Shown: positions 53,424 to 61,027 of the stretch, piece by piece
Numbering within the stretch: the stretch's first letter is position 1
Layout of the letters: each line of letters begins with the position of its first letter
Position numbers and translations under genes: made by a program
DNA from: Niallia taxi
GTDB lineage: Bacteria > Bacillota > Bacilli > Bacillales > Cytobacillaceae
Length of the DNA: 64,000 nt
Assembly: GCF_032818155.1 (NCBI RefSeq)
Contig: NZ_CP102589.1
Location: 3,775,528 to 3,839,527, forward strand
Reading direction: 5' to 3'
Notes under the pieces: generated by a model
Database searches by the model: none
What the model was told of the DNA's origin: nothing
Seen by the model: only the letters and a program-made list of their open reading frames with translations

Positions 53424-53448
53424 TGTTATAACTTTTAACATTATTATA
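53424..53448 (-). promoter_or_regulatory. TnrA/GlnR-type box at the M20-opp promoter
   Basis: TGTTA-taacttt-TAACA (53424-53440) is an exact match to the TnrA/GlnR consensus TGTNA-N7-TNACA. It lies just downstream of a minus-strand TATAAT (53443-53448) and 50 bp before the first start codon, overlapping the expected transcript start, which favours repression. Nitrogen-source control of the amidohydrolase-peptide uptake operon follows (inference). Confidence 0.68.
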
Positions 53449-53832
53449 TTTAATCGTTAAAAAAGGATAATTACGCAATTTTCACAGATGAATGACTTAT
53501 CTCTTTTCCTTTAAATACTGATTTTCTCCTTTCTTATTTGCTATTATTTTTGCTATTTCTTATAAATTAACTTCAAAACTAGGATTAGTATACTAAGTTT
53601 TTTTAATTATCATAATTAACAGAATTAATAGTTAATTATTCTTTTTAGACATATTTTTCACTTTTTCTTCTTTTATCAATGTTGTTTCCGCTTTCAATTT
53701 TAAACGGTTAATCCAATTGTGTTAGATAATCTGACATTCAAAGTCTTTTAAATTTTTTTCCTGACAATTCTCTTGTCCGAATATAACCAGCTTCTATATT
53801 TGAAAAAATAGATGCTTGGACAAAGCTAGAGC

Positions 53833-53880
53833 TTCCTCGTCTTCGCCTGCAGGGTCGTGATTTCCCTTAGTAGTCGAGTG
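53833..53880. repeat. Degenerate copy of a GC-rich dispersed repeat
   Basis: Locally G+C-rich stretch (CCTCGTCTTCGCCTGCAGGG ... TTCCCTTAGTAGTCGAGTG) sharing its end with 8951-8990. The surrounding 626-bp gap (53375-54000) is otherwise very A+T-rich and holds only the TnrA-type box with its promoter and the aspartokinase terminator. Confidence 0.42.
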
Positions 53881-53935
53881 TCCTTTTATCCTACCACTAA
53901 AATTTTCAATTGTTGTTTTTAGACCGAAAACAAAA

Positions 53936-53974
53936 AACCGAACTATTAATCAATAAATGATAAATAGTTCGGTT
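53936..53974 (-). terminator. Intrinsic terminator of the aspartokinase gene
   Basis: AACCGAACTATT / AATAGTTCGGTT, followed by six T on the minus strand; third member of the ACTGAACTAT hairpin family, with compensatory A-to-G and T-to-C changes that keep the stem paired. Confidence 0.86.
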
Positions 53975-54000
53975 GAATTAGACTTACATATGTTCAGCCT

Positions 54001-55350
54001 CTACTGGAAAAATTCTTCATATAGTGCTTTAACAGCTTTTTTCGCAAATTGTTCCTTTACACCAAACATCATGCTGACTTCTGATGAGCCTTGGTTAATC
54101 ATCTCGATATTGACTCCAGCCTCTGCCAAAGCTTTGGCTGCGCGAGATGTTGTGCCAACATTATGGCGCATTCCTTCCCCAACAACCATAATTAATGAAA
54201 GGTCATGCTCTATGACAGCTTCTTCAGCATTAAGTTCTTCCTTTATCCTTGCAAGCAGTTCGCCTTCATCAATATGTATTAATTGATCTTGGCGCAATAT
54301 GATTGTCAGGTCATCAATACCTGAAGGCATATGCTCATACGAAATCCCATATTCCTCCAAAATAGAAAGGATTCTTCTTGCAAATCCAATTTCTTTATTC
54401 ATTAAATATTTACTGATATATATGGAACAAAAACCTTTATCATTTGCAATTCCGACAACTGGTCCATTATCATTACTGCGTTTTGCTGCGATTTTTGTGC
54501 CTGGAACAAGAGGATTATTAGTATTTTTCACATGGACTGGAATGCCGGCCCGATAAGCAGGAATCAATGCTTCCGCATGGAAGACGGAAAACCCTGCATA
54601 GGATAACTCGCGCATTTCCCTGTATGTGAGCATACTAATCTCTTTTGGCTTGGAGACAATCGTTGGATTTACAGTATAGACTGCATCAACATCCGTGAAA
54701 TTCTCATAAACAGATGCCTTCACACCGTTCGCTACTATCGCACCAGTAATATCAGAGCCGCTTCTGGAAAAAGTCACAACCTCACCTGATTTGCTATAAC
54801 CAAAAAAACCTGGGAACACAACGATGTCCTCATACTCTCTTAAAAGCTGTAAACGATCATAAGACTCAGGAAGCACCTGGGCATTGCCAGGCTCATCAGT
54901 CACAATCAGTCCGGCCTCCTGTGGATTAACATACACTGCTTTCAAGCCTCTGGCAGTTAAGAAAGCTGCGACCAATTTAGCATTATTGTCTTCCCCGCTT
55001 GCCTTGACTGCCTCCATAAAGGAATGAGCATTCTCTTTATTTCCATCTAACAGCTCAAGAAAACCCTGTTTAATTTGCGTAATAATGTCACTTGAAAGAT
55101 CAAGTTCTCTGGCAATATCCGCATATCTTGCAATCACCTGCGCAACTTCTTCTAAAGGATCCTTGCCTGCTAATACCTTTTCTCCGCAGCTAATTAGCAG
55201 GTCTGTCACTTTTGTATCCTGCTCATTCCTTTTTCCTGGAGCAGAAACTACCACCACTCTCCGCTCCTTGTCATCCTTTAATATTTGCAATACCTTTTCT
55301 AATTGCTGTCCTGATGCTAAAGAACTTCCACCAAACTTTACTACCTTCAT
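54001..55350 (-). CDS. yclM: Aspartate kinase (aspartokinase III, YclM type)
   Basis: 449-residue aspartokinase, first enzyme of the Lys/Met/Thr pathway. The kinase domain begins MKVVKFGGSSLASG and contains TFSRSGSDITG and YENFTDVDAVYTVNP; two ACT regulatory domains follow (NHNVGTT-like RHNVGTTSRAAKAL in the last). Sequence is close to B. subtilis YclM/ThrD, the isozyme controlled by threonine plus lysine. No lysine riboswitch is visible upstream. Start at 55350 has GGAG nearby. Confidence 0.93.
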   Translation of the reverse strand: MKVVKFGGSSLASGQQLEKVLQILKDDKERRVVVVSAPGKRNEQDTKVTDLLISCGEKVLAGKDPLEEVAQVIARYADIARELDLSSDIITQIKQGFLELLDGNKENAHSFMEAVKASGEDNNAKLVAAFLTARGLKAVYVNPQEAGLIVTDEPGNAQVLPESYDRLQLLREYEDIVVFPGFFGYSKSGEVVTFSRSGSDITGAIVANGVKASVYENFTDVDAVYTVNPTIVSKPKEISMLTYREMRELSYAGFSVFHAEALIPAYRAGIPVHVKNTNNPLVPGTKIAAKRSNDNGPVVGIANDKGFCSIYISKYLMNKEIGFARRILSILEEYGISYEHMPSGIDDLTIILRQDQLIHIDEGELLARIKEELNAEEAVIEHDLSLIMVVGEGMRHNVGTTSRAAKALAEAGVNIEMINQGSSEVSMMFGVKEQFAKKAVKALYEEFFQ

Positions 55351-55690
55351 GCCGCCATCTCCCATTACGTCAATTAATATTAATGCTTGTATTATTTCCC
55401 CATGCTTACATTCCCATAAACTGCAGAACTTTTCCAATAATATGTTTTTTTAATTTTCCATTATTTTATGCTAAACATATTATTACTTTTTTACATGTAA
55501 GATGCAAGATATTTCTTCATTAGAAATACATTTGTGCATGAAGAGAGGACAAAAATATTTTTTTTTAAAAGGTACTGATGGACTAGCACATTACCATTAT
55601 TTTTGTAAAGCAAAAGGCTTCCTTCTTTGGAGGAATTGCGTTAAGATAATATTTAGAAAAACGAAATGTTTTCGGAAAGAAGTGTTATTT
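55351..55690. other. Intergenic region between aspartokinase and MFS genes
   Basis: A 340-bp A+T-rich divergent gap. A reading frame continuous with the MFS gene crosses it but begins without a ribosome binding site and encodes no family-like sequence. No RNA element or clear promoter is recognised. Confidence 0.45.
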
Positions 55691-56911
55691 TTGGACGATT
55701 ATCAACAGTATTCAAAACGCAACTTGTCGATCATGTGGTTCGCAAATTTTTTTATAAGCGGAAGCATGACAATGGTTTTGCCCTTTCTATCCCTTTATAT
55801 TGAGTCAATGGGGAACTTTTCAGAGAAGTATGTTCAGCATTGGTCTGGCCTCTGTTTTTCTGTCACATTCATCGCAGCCTTTTTGTTTTCTCCAATTTGG
55901 GGGAAGATTGGGGATAAGTTTGGAAGGAAAAAAATCTTAATCGCATTAGGCTTCGGCCTCGGTCTCTCCATTTTCTTAATGAGCTTTGTCACTTCTGTAT
56001 GGCAACTATTTGCACTCCGCTTTTTTACAGGCTTCTTTACAGGATTTATTCCTATGTCACAGGCATTTATCGCTACACAAACCCCTAAAAAAACTGCTGG
56101 GAAGGTACTCGGTACCCTGCAGACCGGCAGTATTACAGGTTCCCTTATCGGTCCTTTACTTGGAGGTGCGATAGCTGACAGCATTGGTTACTCTGATACA
56201 TTCCGCTATACTTCATTTGCCATACTTCTGTCAGTAATATTGGTCTTCACAACGAAGGAATTTATTCTCCCTGTCGCCAAAGGCATTAAACAGCATTATT
56301 CTACCAGAGAGGTACTTGGGTATATCTTAAAAAATCCTATATTTATAACAGTATTGCTTATTTCGGCAGTTATCCAAATTGCCCATTTCAGCATCCAGCC
56401 AATTCTGTCTTTATATGTAAGTGAACTGCATGGCACAGAAAGCATTGCTTTATTTTCTGGCATTGCCTTTTCAGCAGCAGGCTTAGGAAACTTACTCATG
56501 GCACGAAAGTGGGGAGAGCTTGGCGATCGAAAAGGCTATTTGAAGCTGCTGGTGATCTTGCTATTTATAGCAGGCATTGTCTATTTCCCAGGCGGGTTCG
56601 TTACTGACTATTGGCAGCTTTTGATTATTCGGTTTCTGCTCGGTGTGTCCATTGGCGGACTTATCCCAGTTAGAATTGCCTATATCAGACATGAAGTTCC
56701 GATTACTATGCAAGGTGAAGTAATGGGATACGAAACAAGTCTCCGCTTTCTCGGAAATATAATTGGTCCAACCTTCGGCGGGTTAATTGCAGGGCATTAT
56801 GGCTTTTCAGCTGTGTTCTTCACGACAAGCAGCCTGCTGCTTATCTGCGGTGTATTCTTAGTAACGATGATGCATCGACACCCAAAATATGTAAAACATT
56901 CCATATCATAA
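55691..56911 (+). CDS. MFS multidrug transporter, MdtG-like
   Basis: 406-residue, 12-helix major facilitator. KRNLSIMWFANFFISGSMTM, WSGLCFSVTFIAAF and the antiporter motif GSLIGPLLGGAIAD parallel E. coli MdtG. The start is inferred as TTG at 55691, which aligns the N-terminus with MdtG; GAAAGAAG lies eight bases before. A longer frame reaches 55502 but looks non-coding. Substrate unknown. Confidence 0.82.
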   Translation: MDDYQQYSKRNLSIMWFANFFISGSMTMVLPFLSLYIESMGNFSEKYVQHWSGLCFSVTFIAAFLFSPIWGKIGDKFGRKKILIALGFGLGLSIFLMSFVTSVWQLFALRFFTGFFTGFIPMSQAFIATQTPKKTAGKVLGTLQTGSITGSLIGPLLGGAIADSIGYSDTFRYTSFAILLSVILVFTTKEFILPVAKGIKQHYSTREVLGYILKNPIFITVLLISAVIQIAHFSIQPILSLYVSELHGTESIALFSGIAFSAAGLGNLLMARKWGELGDRKGYLKLLVILLFIAGIVYFPGGFVTDYWQLLIIRFLLGVSIGGLIPVRIAYIRHEVPITMQGEVMGYETSLRFLGNIIGPTFGGLIAGHYGFSAVFFTTSSLLLICGVFLVTMMHRHPKYVKHSIS

Positions 56912-57028
56912 ATAAACGGAAAGTCTCTTCTTTCATTAAGTAATGTTATATAATAAAGGTATACTTTAGTGCATTTAGGGAGTGCTGCATTTAGTATACC
57001 TTTATATTTTTTTAGGAGGAATAAAACG

Positions 57029-57316
57029 ATGGCAAAATCTATTGCAAAGAAAAAGCGCGAAAAACAGCTGCGTGAAACTGGATTTAATGTTGCTATAAAA
57101 AGAGGCGACTGGGGCTCGATTAACCCGATGACTAAAACGACAAAAACGAAGCTTGAGCTGCTTAACAGCAGAGCGAAGAAGCATAAAAAGAACCATTCAT
57201 CCGGCGATTTGGAGAATGGTTCTTTTTTATTCCGGATAATAAATCAGGACAAAAATAGTCGCCAATTCATCCCCTGTATTAATGTACATATGGTCCCGAT
57301 TGGATGTGAAGGATAG
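57029..57316 (+). CDS. Small basic protein whose frame runs through its terminator
   Basis: Starts MAKSIAKKKREKQLRETGFN with AGGAGG ahead of the ATG; residues 1-58 are lysine-rich and typical of small conserved Bacillus proteins of unknown role. The frame has no stop until 57314, running on through the strong bidirectional terminator at 57185-57228 and antisense into the next gene, giving 95 residues. The natural end is probably near residue 55, just before the hairpin. Either the stop codon has been lost, or the mRNA ends without a stop. Confidence 0.6.
   Translation: MAKSIAKKKREKQLRETGFNVAIKRGDWGSINPMTKTTKTKLELLNSRAKKHKKNHSSGDLENGSFLFRIINQDKNSRQFIPCINVHMVPIGCEG
57185..57228. terminator. 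Bidirectional terminator between the small basic gene and the XRE-cupin gene
   Basis: AAAAAGAACCATTC / GAATGGTTCTTTTT with a 15-base loop, with T runs on both strands. On the plus strand it precedes any in-frame stop of the small basic gene; on the minus strand it follows the XRE-cupin stop. Confidence 0.85.
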
Positions 57317-57775
57317 TGCGTCTCCTTTTTCCAAATTATACTTATCTTCGCCAATAACAATTGCGACATTTCCCTCTCCAACAAAGACATATTCCTCCCC
57401 TGCATGCTTTTCAGAAAAATGCTCTGTTTTTGCATCCAATTCTACCGTATACACCTCAAATTTTTTTTCAGGATGATATGGAAAAAGAGAAAACAGCCGA
57501 TAATGATTGGAATCATCCTTAAATGGCTCTATGTCTTTGAAACGAACTTTTTTAACAGTTGTAGCATTTTCTGTCATGAAATAGGAAAAGGAAACCTGCA
57601 GTCCCATTGCTATTTTCCATAATGTCGAAACTGTCGGATTTGATTTTCCCTTTTCTATTTGAGCAAGCATTGCTTTACTAACCCCTGTCAGCTCAGCAGC
57701 TTTATCAAGACTATATCCTCTACTCTTACGAAGACTTTCAAGATTTTTTCCAATTACATTTGAAATAGAATCCAT
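57227..57775 (-). CDS. XRE-cupin transcriptional regulator
   Basis: 182 residues: XRE helix-turn-helix at about 6-65 (SLDKAAELTGVSKAMLAQIE) and a C-terminal cupin (about 105-178, KHAGEEYVFVGEGNVAIVIG) that may bind a small ligand. Divergent from azlCD, which it probably controls; the pairing of an XRE-cupin gene with azlC is common. AAGGAG precedes the ATG. Confidence 0.9.
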   Translation of the reverse strand: MDSISNVIGKNLESLRKSRGYSLDKAAELTGVSKAMLAQIEKGKSNPTVSTLWKIAMGLQVSFSYFMTENATTVKKVRFKDIEPFKDDSNHYRLFSLFPYHPEKKFEVYTVELDAKTEHFSEKHAGEEYVFVGEGNVAIVIGEDKYNLEKGDALSFTSNRDHMYINTGDELATIFVLIYYPE

Positions 57776-57880
57776 TTTCCACTCCTTAAAATTGTCATTG
57801 ATTAATTATTCAGGCTTTTATATACTGTACATTATAACATACATTTATATAACATATTAAACATTTAGGAGGTTATCATC

Positions 57881-58618
57881 CTGGAAACTTCGAAGGTTTA
57901 TGTACGGAAAGAAGATGATTCCTTCACCTTTTTGAACGGAGTTAAAGATTGCATCCCAACATTGTTAGGCTATATCAGCATTGGTTTGGCAATGGGAGTT
58001 GTTGGCGTATCTTCTGGCCTAGACATTTTTGCTGTGTTTTTAATGTCACTCCTTGTTTATGCTGGATCTGCACAATTTATCATTTGTGCAATGATTGCTG
58101 CTGGGAGTCCTATTGGAGCGATTGTGCTGACAACCTTTATCGTTAATTTAAGACATTTACTTCTTAGCTCCGCTTTAGCACCAAGGTTTACCCAATATTC
58201 TTTATTAAAAAACATCGGCATCGGCAGCTTAGTAACAGATGAATCTTTTGGAGTGGCCATTACAAAAATCTCCAAAAATATTCCTATAACAGATCGCTGG
58301 ATGAATGGTCTCAATATTACAGCCTATACTGTCTGGATTATCTCCTGTACGGTCGGAGCATACGCAGGAAAATGGTTTCCGGATCCTAAAACATTCGGCC
58401 TTGATTATGCATTAACTGCCATGTTTGTTGCACTATTAATTCTCCAGCTGCAGACTGTCCAACGAACCAAATTAAAGCATTACCTATTTTTAATGGCTGT
58501 TATGGTCGTATTAATGGTGCTGCTTTCAGCTATCATGTCGAGCAGCCTTGCAGTCATTGTGGCGACAATTATTACAGCAACGATTGGAGTGGTAACTGAT
58601 AATGAGCACAACAACTGA
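57881..58618 (+). CDS. azlC: Branched-chain amino acid exporter large subunit AzlC
   Basis: About 245 residues with five or more membrane helices; GVKDCIPTLLGYISIGLAMGVVG and YAGSAQFIICAMIAAGSP are AzlC/YgaZ hallmarks. The only start with a ribosome binding site is CTG at 57881 (AGGAGG 57867-57872, eight-base spacing); the first ATG/TTG in frame further on (TTG 57932) would cut off the 17 hydrophilic residues seen in B. subtilis AzlC and has no binding site. AzlD overlaps its end. Confidence 0.88.
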   Translation: METSKVYVRKEDDSFTFLNGVKDCIPTLLGYISIGLAMGVVGVSSGLDIFAVFLMSLLVYAGSAQFIICAMIAAGSPIGAIVLTTFIVNLRHLLLSSALAPRFTQYSLLKNIGIGSLVTDESFGVAITKISKNIPITDRWMNGLNITAYTVWIISCTVGAYAGKWFPDPKTFGLDYALTAMFVALLILQLQTVQRTKLKHYLFLMAVMVVLMVLLSAIMSSSLAVIVATIITATIGVVTDNEHNN

Positions 58619-58925
58619 ATACCTCCTGCTGCTTGTTGGCTGTATGCTTGTAACGCTTATTCCGCGAGTATTGCCGTTTATCGTTGTCAGAAGCTTTGCT
58701 GTTCCAAAGCCTGTGGAAAAATGGCTGTCTTACTTACCAGTTTGTATATTTACAGGTCTTATTGTCGAAAATTTAATCACAGCATCCAATACAGGCATGC
58801 AAATAAACTGGAATGTTTTACTGGCGACAATTCCGACACTTTTGATTGCAATATGGACGAAAAGTTTGCTGACAACAGTCCTTGTCGGAGTAGTCTTAAT
58901 GGCTTTAATCCGCTTCTTTTTCTAA
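58602..58925 (+). CDS. azlD: Branched-chain amino acid exporter small subunit AzlD
   Basis: 107-residue, three- to four-helix partner of AzlC (VTLIPRVLPFIVVRSF is typical of AzlD). Overlaps azlC by 17 bases, with GGAGTGG inside azlC as ribosome binding site. Together they export leucine, isoleucine, valine or analogues. Confidence 0.92.
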   Translation: MSTTTEYLLLLVGCMLVTLIPRVLPFIVVRSFAVPKPVEKWLSYLPVCIFTGLIVENLITASNTGMQINWNVLLATIPTLLIAIWTKSLLTTVLVGVVLMALIRFFF

Positions 58926-59061
58926 CAGAATTTTTAAATACACTCCTTAAAAAGACTATTCTAGGACTTTCGTTTCTTTTCTAGGAAGTTTATAATAAAA
59001 TATTGGATATATTATTGATATAATCAAAAGAAGAATTTTTTTTGCTTTATCATTTATGCAA

Positions 59062-59094
59062 AAATGTGCTAATGTCTTAAATCTTGGCACATTT
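59062..59094 (+). other. Stem-loop in the glnS leader region
   Basis: AAATGTGC / GCACATTT with a 17-base loop followed by ATCTTTA, 33 bp before glnS. It may be a weak terminator of azlCD or a leader structure; no T-box features (specifier loop, TGGNACCGCG) are seen. Confidence 0.35.
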
Positions 59095-59126
59095 ATCTTT
59101 ATACATAGGAGAAAGGTGGTCATATA

Positions 59127-60779
59127 GTGGAGAACAATTCAAATTTTATCAAGAATATTATGAAGGAAGATTTGGAAACAGGGAAGCATAACACGGTTAT
59201 CACTCGTTTCCCTCCAGAACCGAATGGCTATTTGCATATCGGCCATGCTAAATCAATCTTCATTAATTTTGGACTAGCAGCTGAATTTAACGGGAAAACG
59301 AATTTACGTTTCGATGACACAAATCCTCTTAAGGAAGACATTGAATATGTTAATGCTATTAAAGAAGATGTAGAATGGCTTGGTTACAAATGGGAGAACC
59401 TGCTTTTTGCATCTGATTACTTTGAGGAAATGTACAAACGTGCTGTATTGCTTATTAACAAAGGGCTGGCATATGTTGACGACTTGAATGCAGATCAAAT
59501 TCGCGAATACCGTGGAACATTGACAGAACCAGGAAAAAACAGTCCTTACAGAGAGCGTACAATCGAAGAAAACTTAGCGCTTTTCCAAGCTATGCGTGAA
59601 GGCAAATTCGGTAACGGTGAAAAAGTACTAAGAGCAAAAATTGATATGGCATCACCAAATATCAATTTACGTGACCCAGTTATTTACCGCATTTCTCATG
59701 CCTCACACCATAATACTGGGGACAAGTGGTGCATTTATCCAATGTACAGCTTTGCACACCCATTAGAGGATGCTATTGAAGGGGTAACACACTCGCTGTG
59801 TACGACTGAATTCGAAGACCAACGCCCGCTTTATGACTGGGTTATTAGAGAATGTGAAATGGAAAGCACACCACAGCAAATTGAGTTTGGCCGCTTGAAT
59901 ATCACAAATACTGTTATGAGTAAGCGTAAACTGAAGCTTTTAGTTGATGAGAAGTTTGTGGATGGCTGGGATGATCCACGCATGCCAACAATTTCTGGCT
60001 TGAGAAGACGAGGCGTAACACCTGAAGCAATTCATGAATTCAGTAAAGAGCTTGGTATTTCCAAAGGATCAGGGGCAGTAGATTCTGCCATGCTGGATCA
60101 TTTTGTCAGAGAAGACTTGAAACTGAAGGCTCCTCGGACAATGGGTGTTCTTAATCCATTAAAAGTGGTTATCACAAACTATCCTGAAGGCCAAGTTGAA
60201 ATGCTGGATGCAGAAATTAACCCTGAAAATCCGGAGATGGGCATACGTCAAATTCCTTTCTCCCGTGAGATTTACATCGAACAGGAAGATTTCATGGAAG
60301 ATCCTCCAAAAAAATACTTCCGTCTATTCCCTGGCAATGAAGTCCGCCTAAAACATGCTTACTTCATTAAATGCGAGGAAGTTATTAAGGATGACCAAGG
60401 CAATGTAATTGAGCTGCGTTGTACCTATGACCAAGAAACAAAAAGCGGATCTGGCTTTACAGGCAGAAAAGTAAAAGGCACATTACACTGGGTCGAAGCT
60501 ACCAATGCAATTCCTGCTGAATTCCGTTTGTATGAACCACTTATTTTAGACGATGAAGCTGAAGAAATGGCAGAAGGAGAAACCTTCCTTGACTATGTTA
60601 ATGAGAAGTCTCTTGAAATTGTCCAAGGCTTCATCGAACCGAATATGAAGGATGTACAAGCATACGATAAGTTCCAATTCTTCAGACACGGCTATTTCAG
60701 TGTTGATCCTAAATACACAACAGCAGAAAAGCCAGTGTTTAACCGAATTGTTTCATTGAAGAGCTCCTTTAAGCTTTAA
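59127..60779 (+). CDS. glnS: Glutaminyl-tRNA synthetase
   Basis: 550-residue class I synthetase that charges tRNA-Gln directly. [17 protein letters not shown] contains the HIGH motif and VMSKRKL is the KMSKS loop; LRFDDTNP and [18 protein letters not shown] are GlnRS-specific, distinguishing it from GltX. Start codon GTG with AGGAGAAAGG upstream. Full length. Most Bacillaceae instead use GatCAB transamidation, so this gene is probably an acquired one. Confidence 0.95.
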   Translation: MENNSNFIKNIMKEDLETGKHNTVITRFPPEPNGYLHIGHAKSIFINFGLAAEFNGKTNLRFDDTNPLKEDIEYVNAIKEDVEWLGYKWENLLFASDYFEEMYKRAVLLINKGLAYVDDLNADQIREYRGTLTEPGKNSPYRERTIEENLALFQAMREGKFGNGEKVLRAKIDMASPNINLRDPVIYRISHASHHNTGDKWCIYPMYSFAHPLEDAIEGVTHSLCTTEFEDQRPLYDWVIRECEMESTPQQIEFGRLNITNTVMSKRKLKLLVDEKFVDGWDDPRMPTISGLRRRGVTPEAIHEFSKELGISKGSGAVDSAMLDHFVREDLKLKAPRTMGVLNPLKVVITNYPEGQVEMLDAEINPENPEMGIRQIPFSREIYIEQEDFMEDPPKKYFRLFPGNEVRLKHAYFIKCEEVIKDDQGNVIELRCTYDQETKSGSGFTGRKVKGTLHWVEATNAIPAEFRLYEPLILDDEAEEMAEGETFLDYVNEKSLEIVQGFIEPNMKDVQAYDKFQFFRHGYFSVDPKYTTAEKPVFNRIVSLKSSFKL

Positions 60780-60844
60780 GATAGACTAGAACAGCTTCTT
60801 AATGGAACTGCCCTAGGTGCAGTTATCTCATTAGACAGCTTCTA

Positions 60845-60879
60845 GGGCATGAGTTTGGTGTTGTACCAAATTCATGCCC
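60845..60879 (+). terminator. Intrinsic terminator of glnS
   Basis: GGGCATGAgTTTGGT / ACCAAAtTCATGCCC with a 5-base loop followed by four T. A smaller hairpin (AACTGC / GCAGTT, about 60808-60826) lies just before. Confidence 0.87.
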
Positions 60880-60947
60880 TTTTCCTGCTACTCCACCAAA
60901 CAGCTTTAACCAGGAATTAAGGTAATTGCTACCTTAAGTGAAACTAA

Positions 60948-60998
60948 AAAGGCACCTCCAAAGATTAGACTTAAGTCTAATCAATTGGAGGTGCCTTT
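60948..60998 (-). terminator. Terminator of the TPR/pseudo-GTPase gene
   Basis: A 14-bp stem AAAGGCACCTCCAA / TTGGAGGTGCCTTT enclosing a second palindrome ATTAGACTTAAGTCTAAT, between convergent genes; A/T-rich on both sides. Confidence 0.85.
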
Positions 60999-61027
60999 CA
61001 ACTTTATGCAACTTTTATAACTATATT

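Noticed and set aside
55502..55690. N-terminal extension of the MdtG-like transporter
   Set aside because: The 63 extra codons precede the conserved MFS N-terminus, have no ribosome binding site and read as random sequence.
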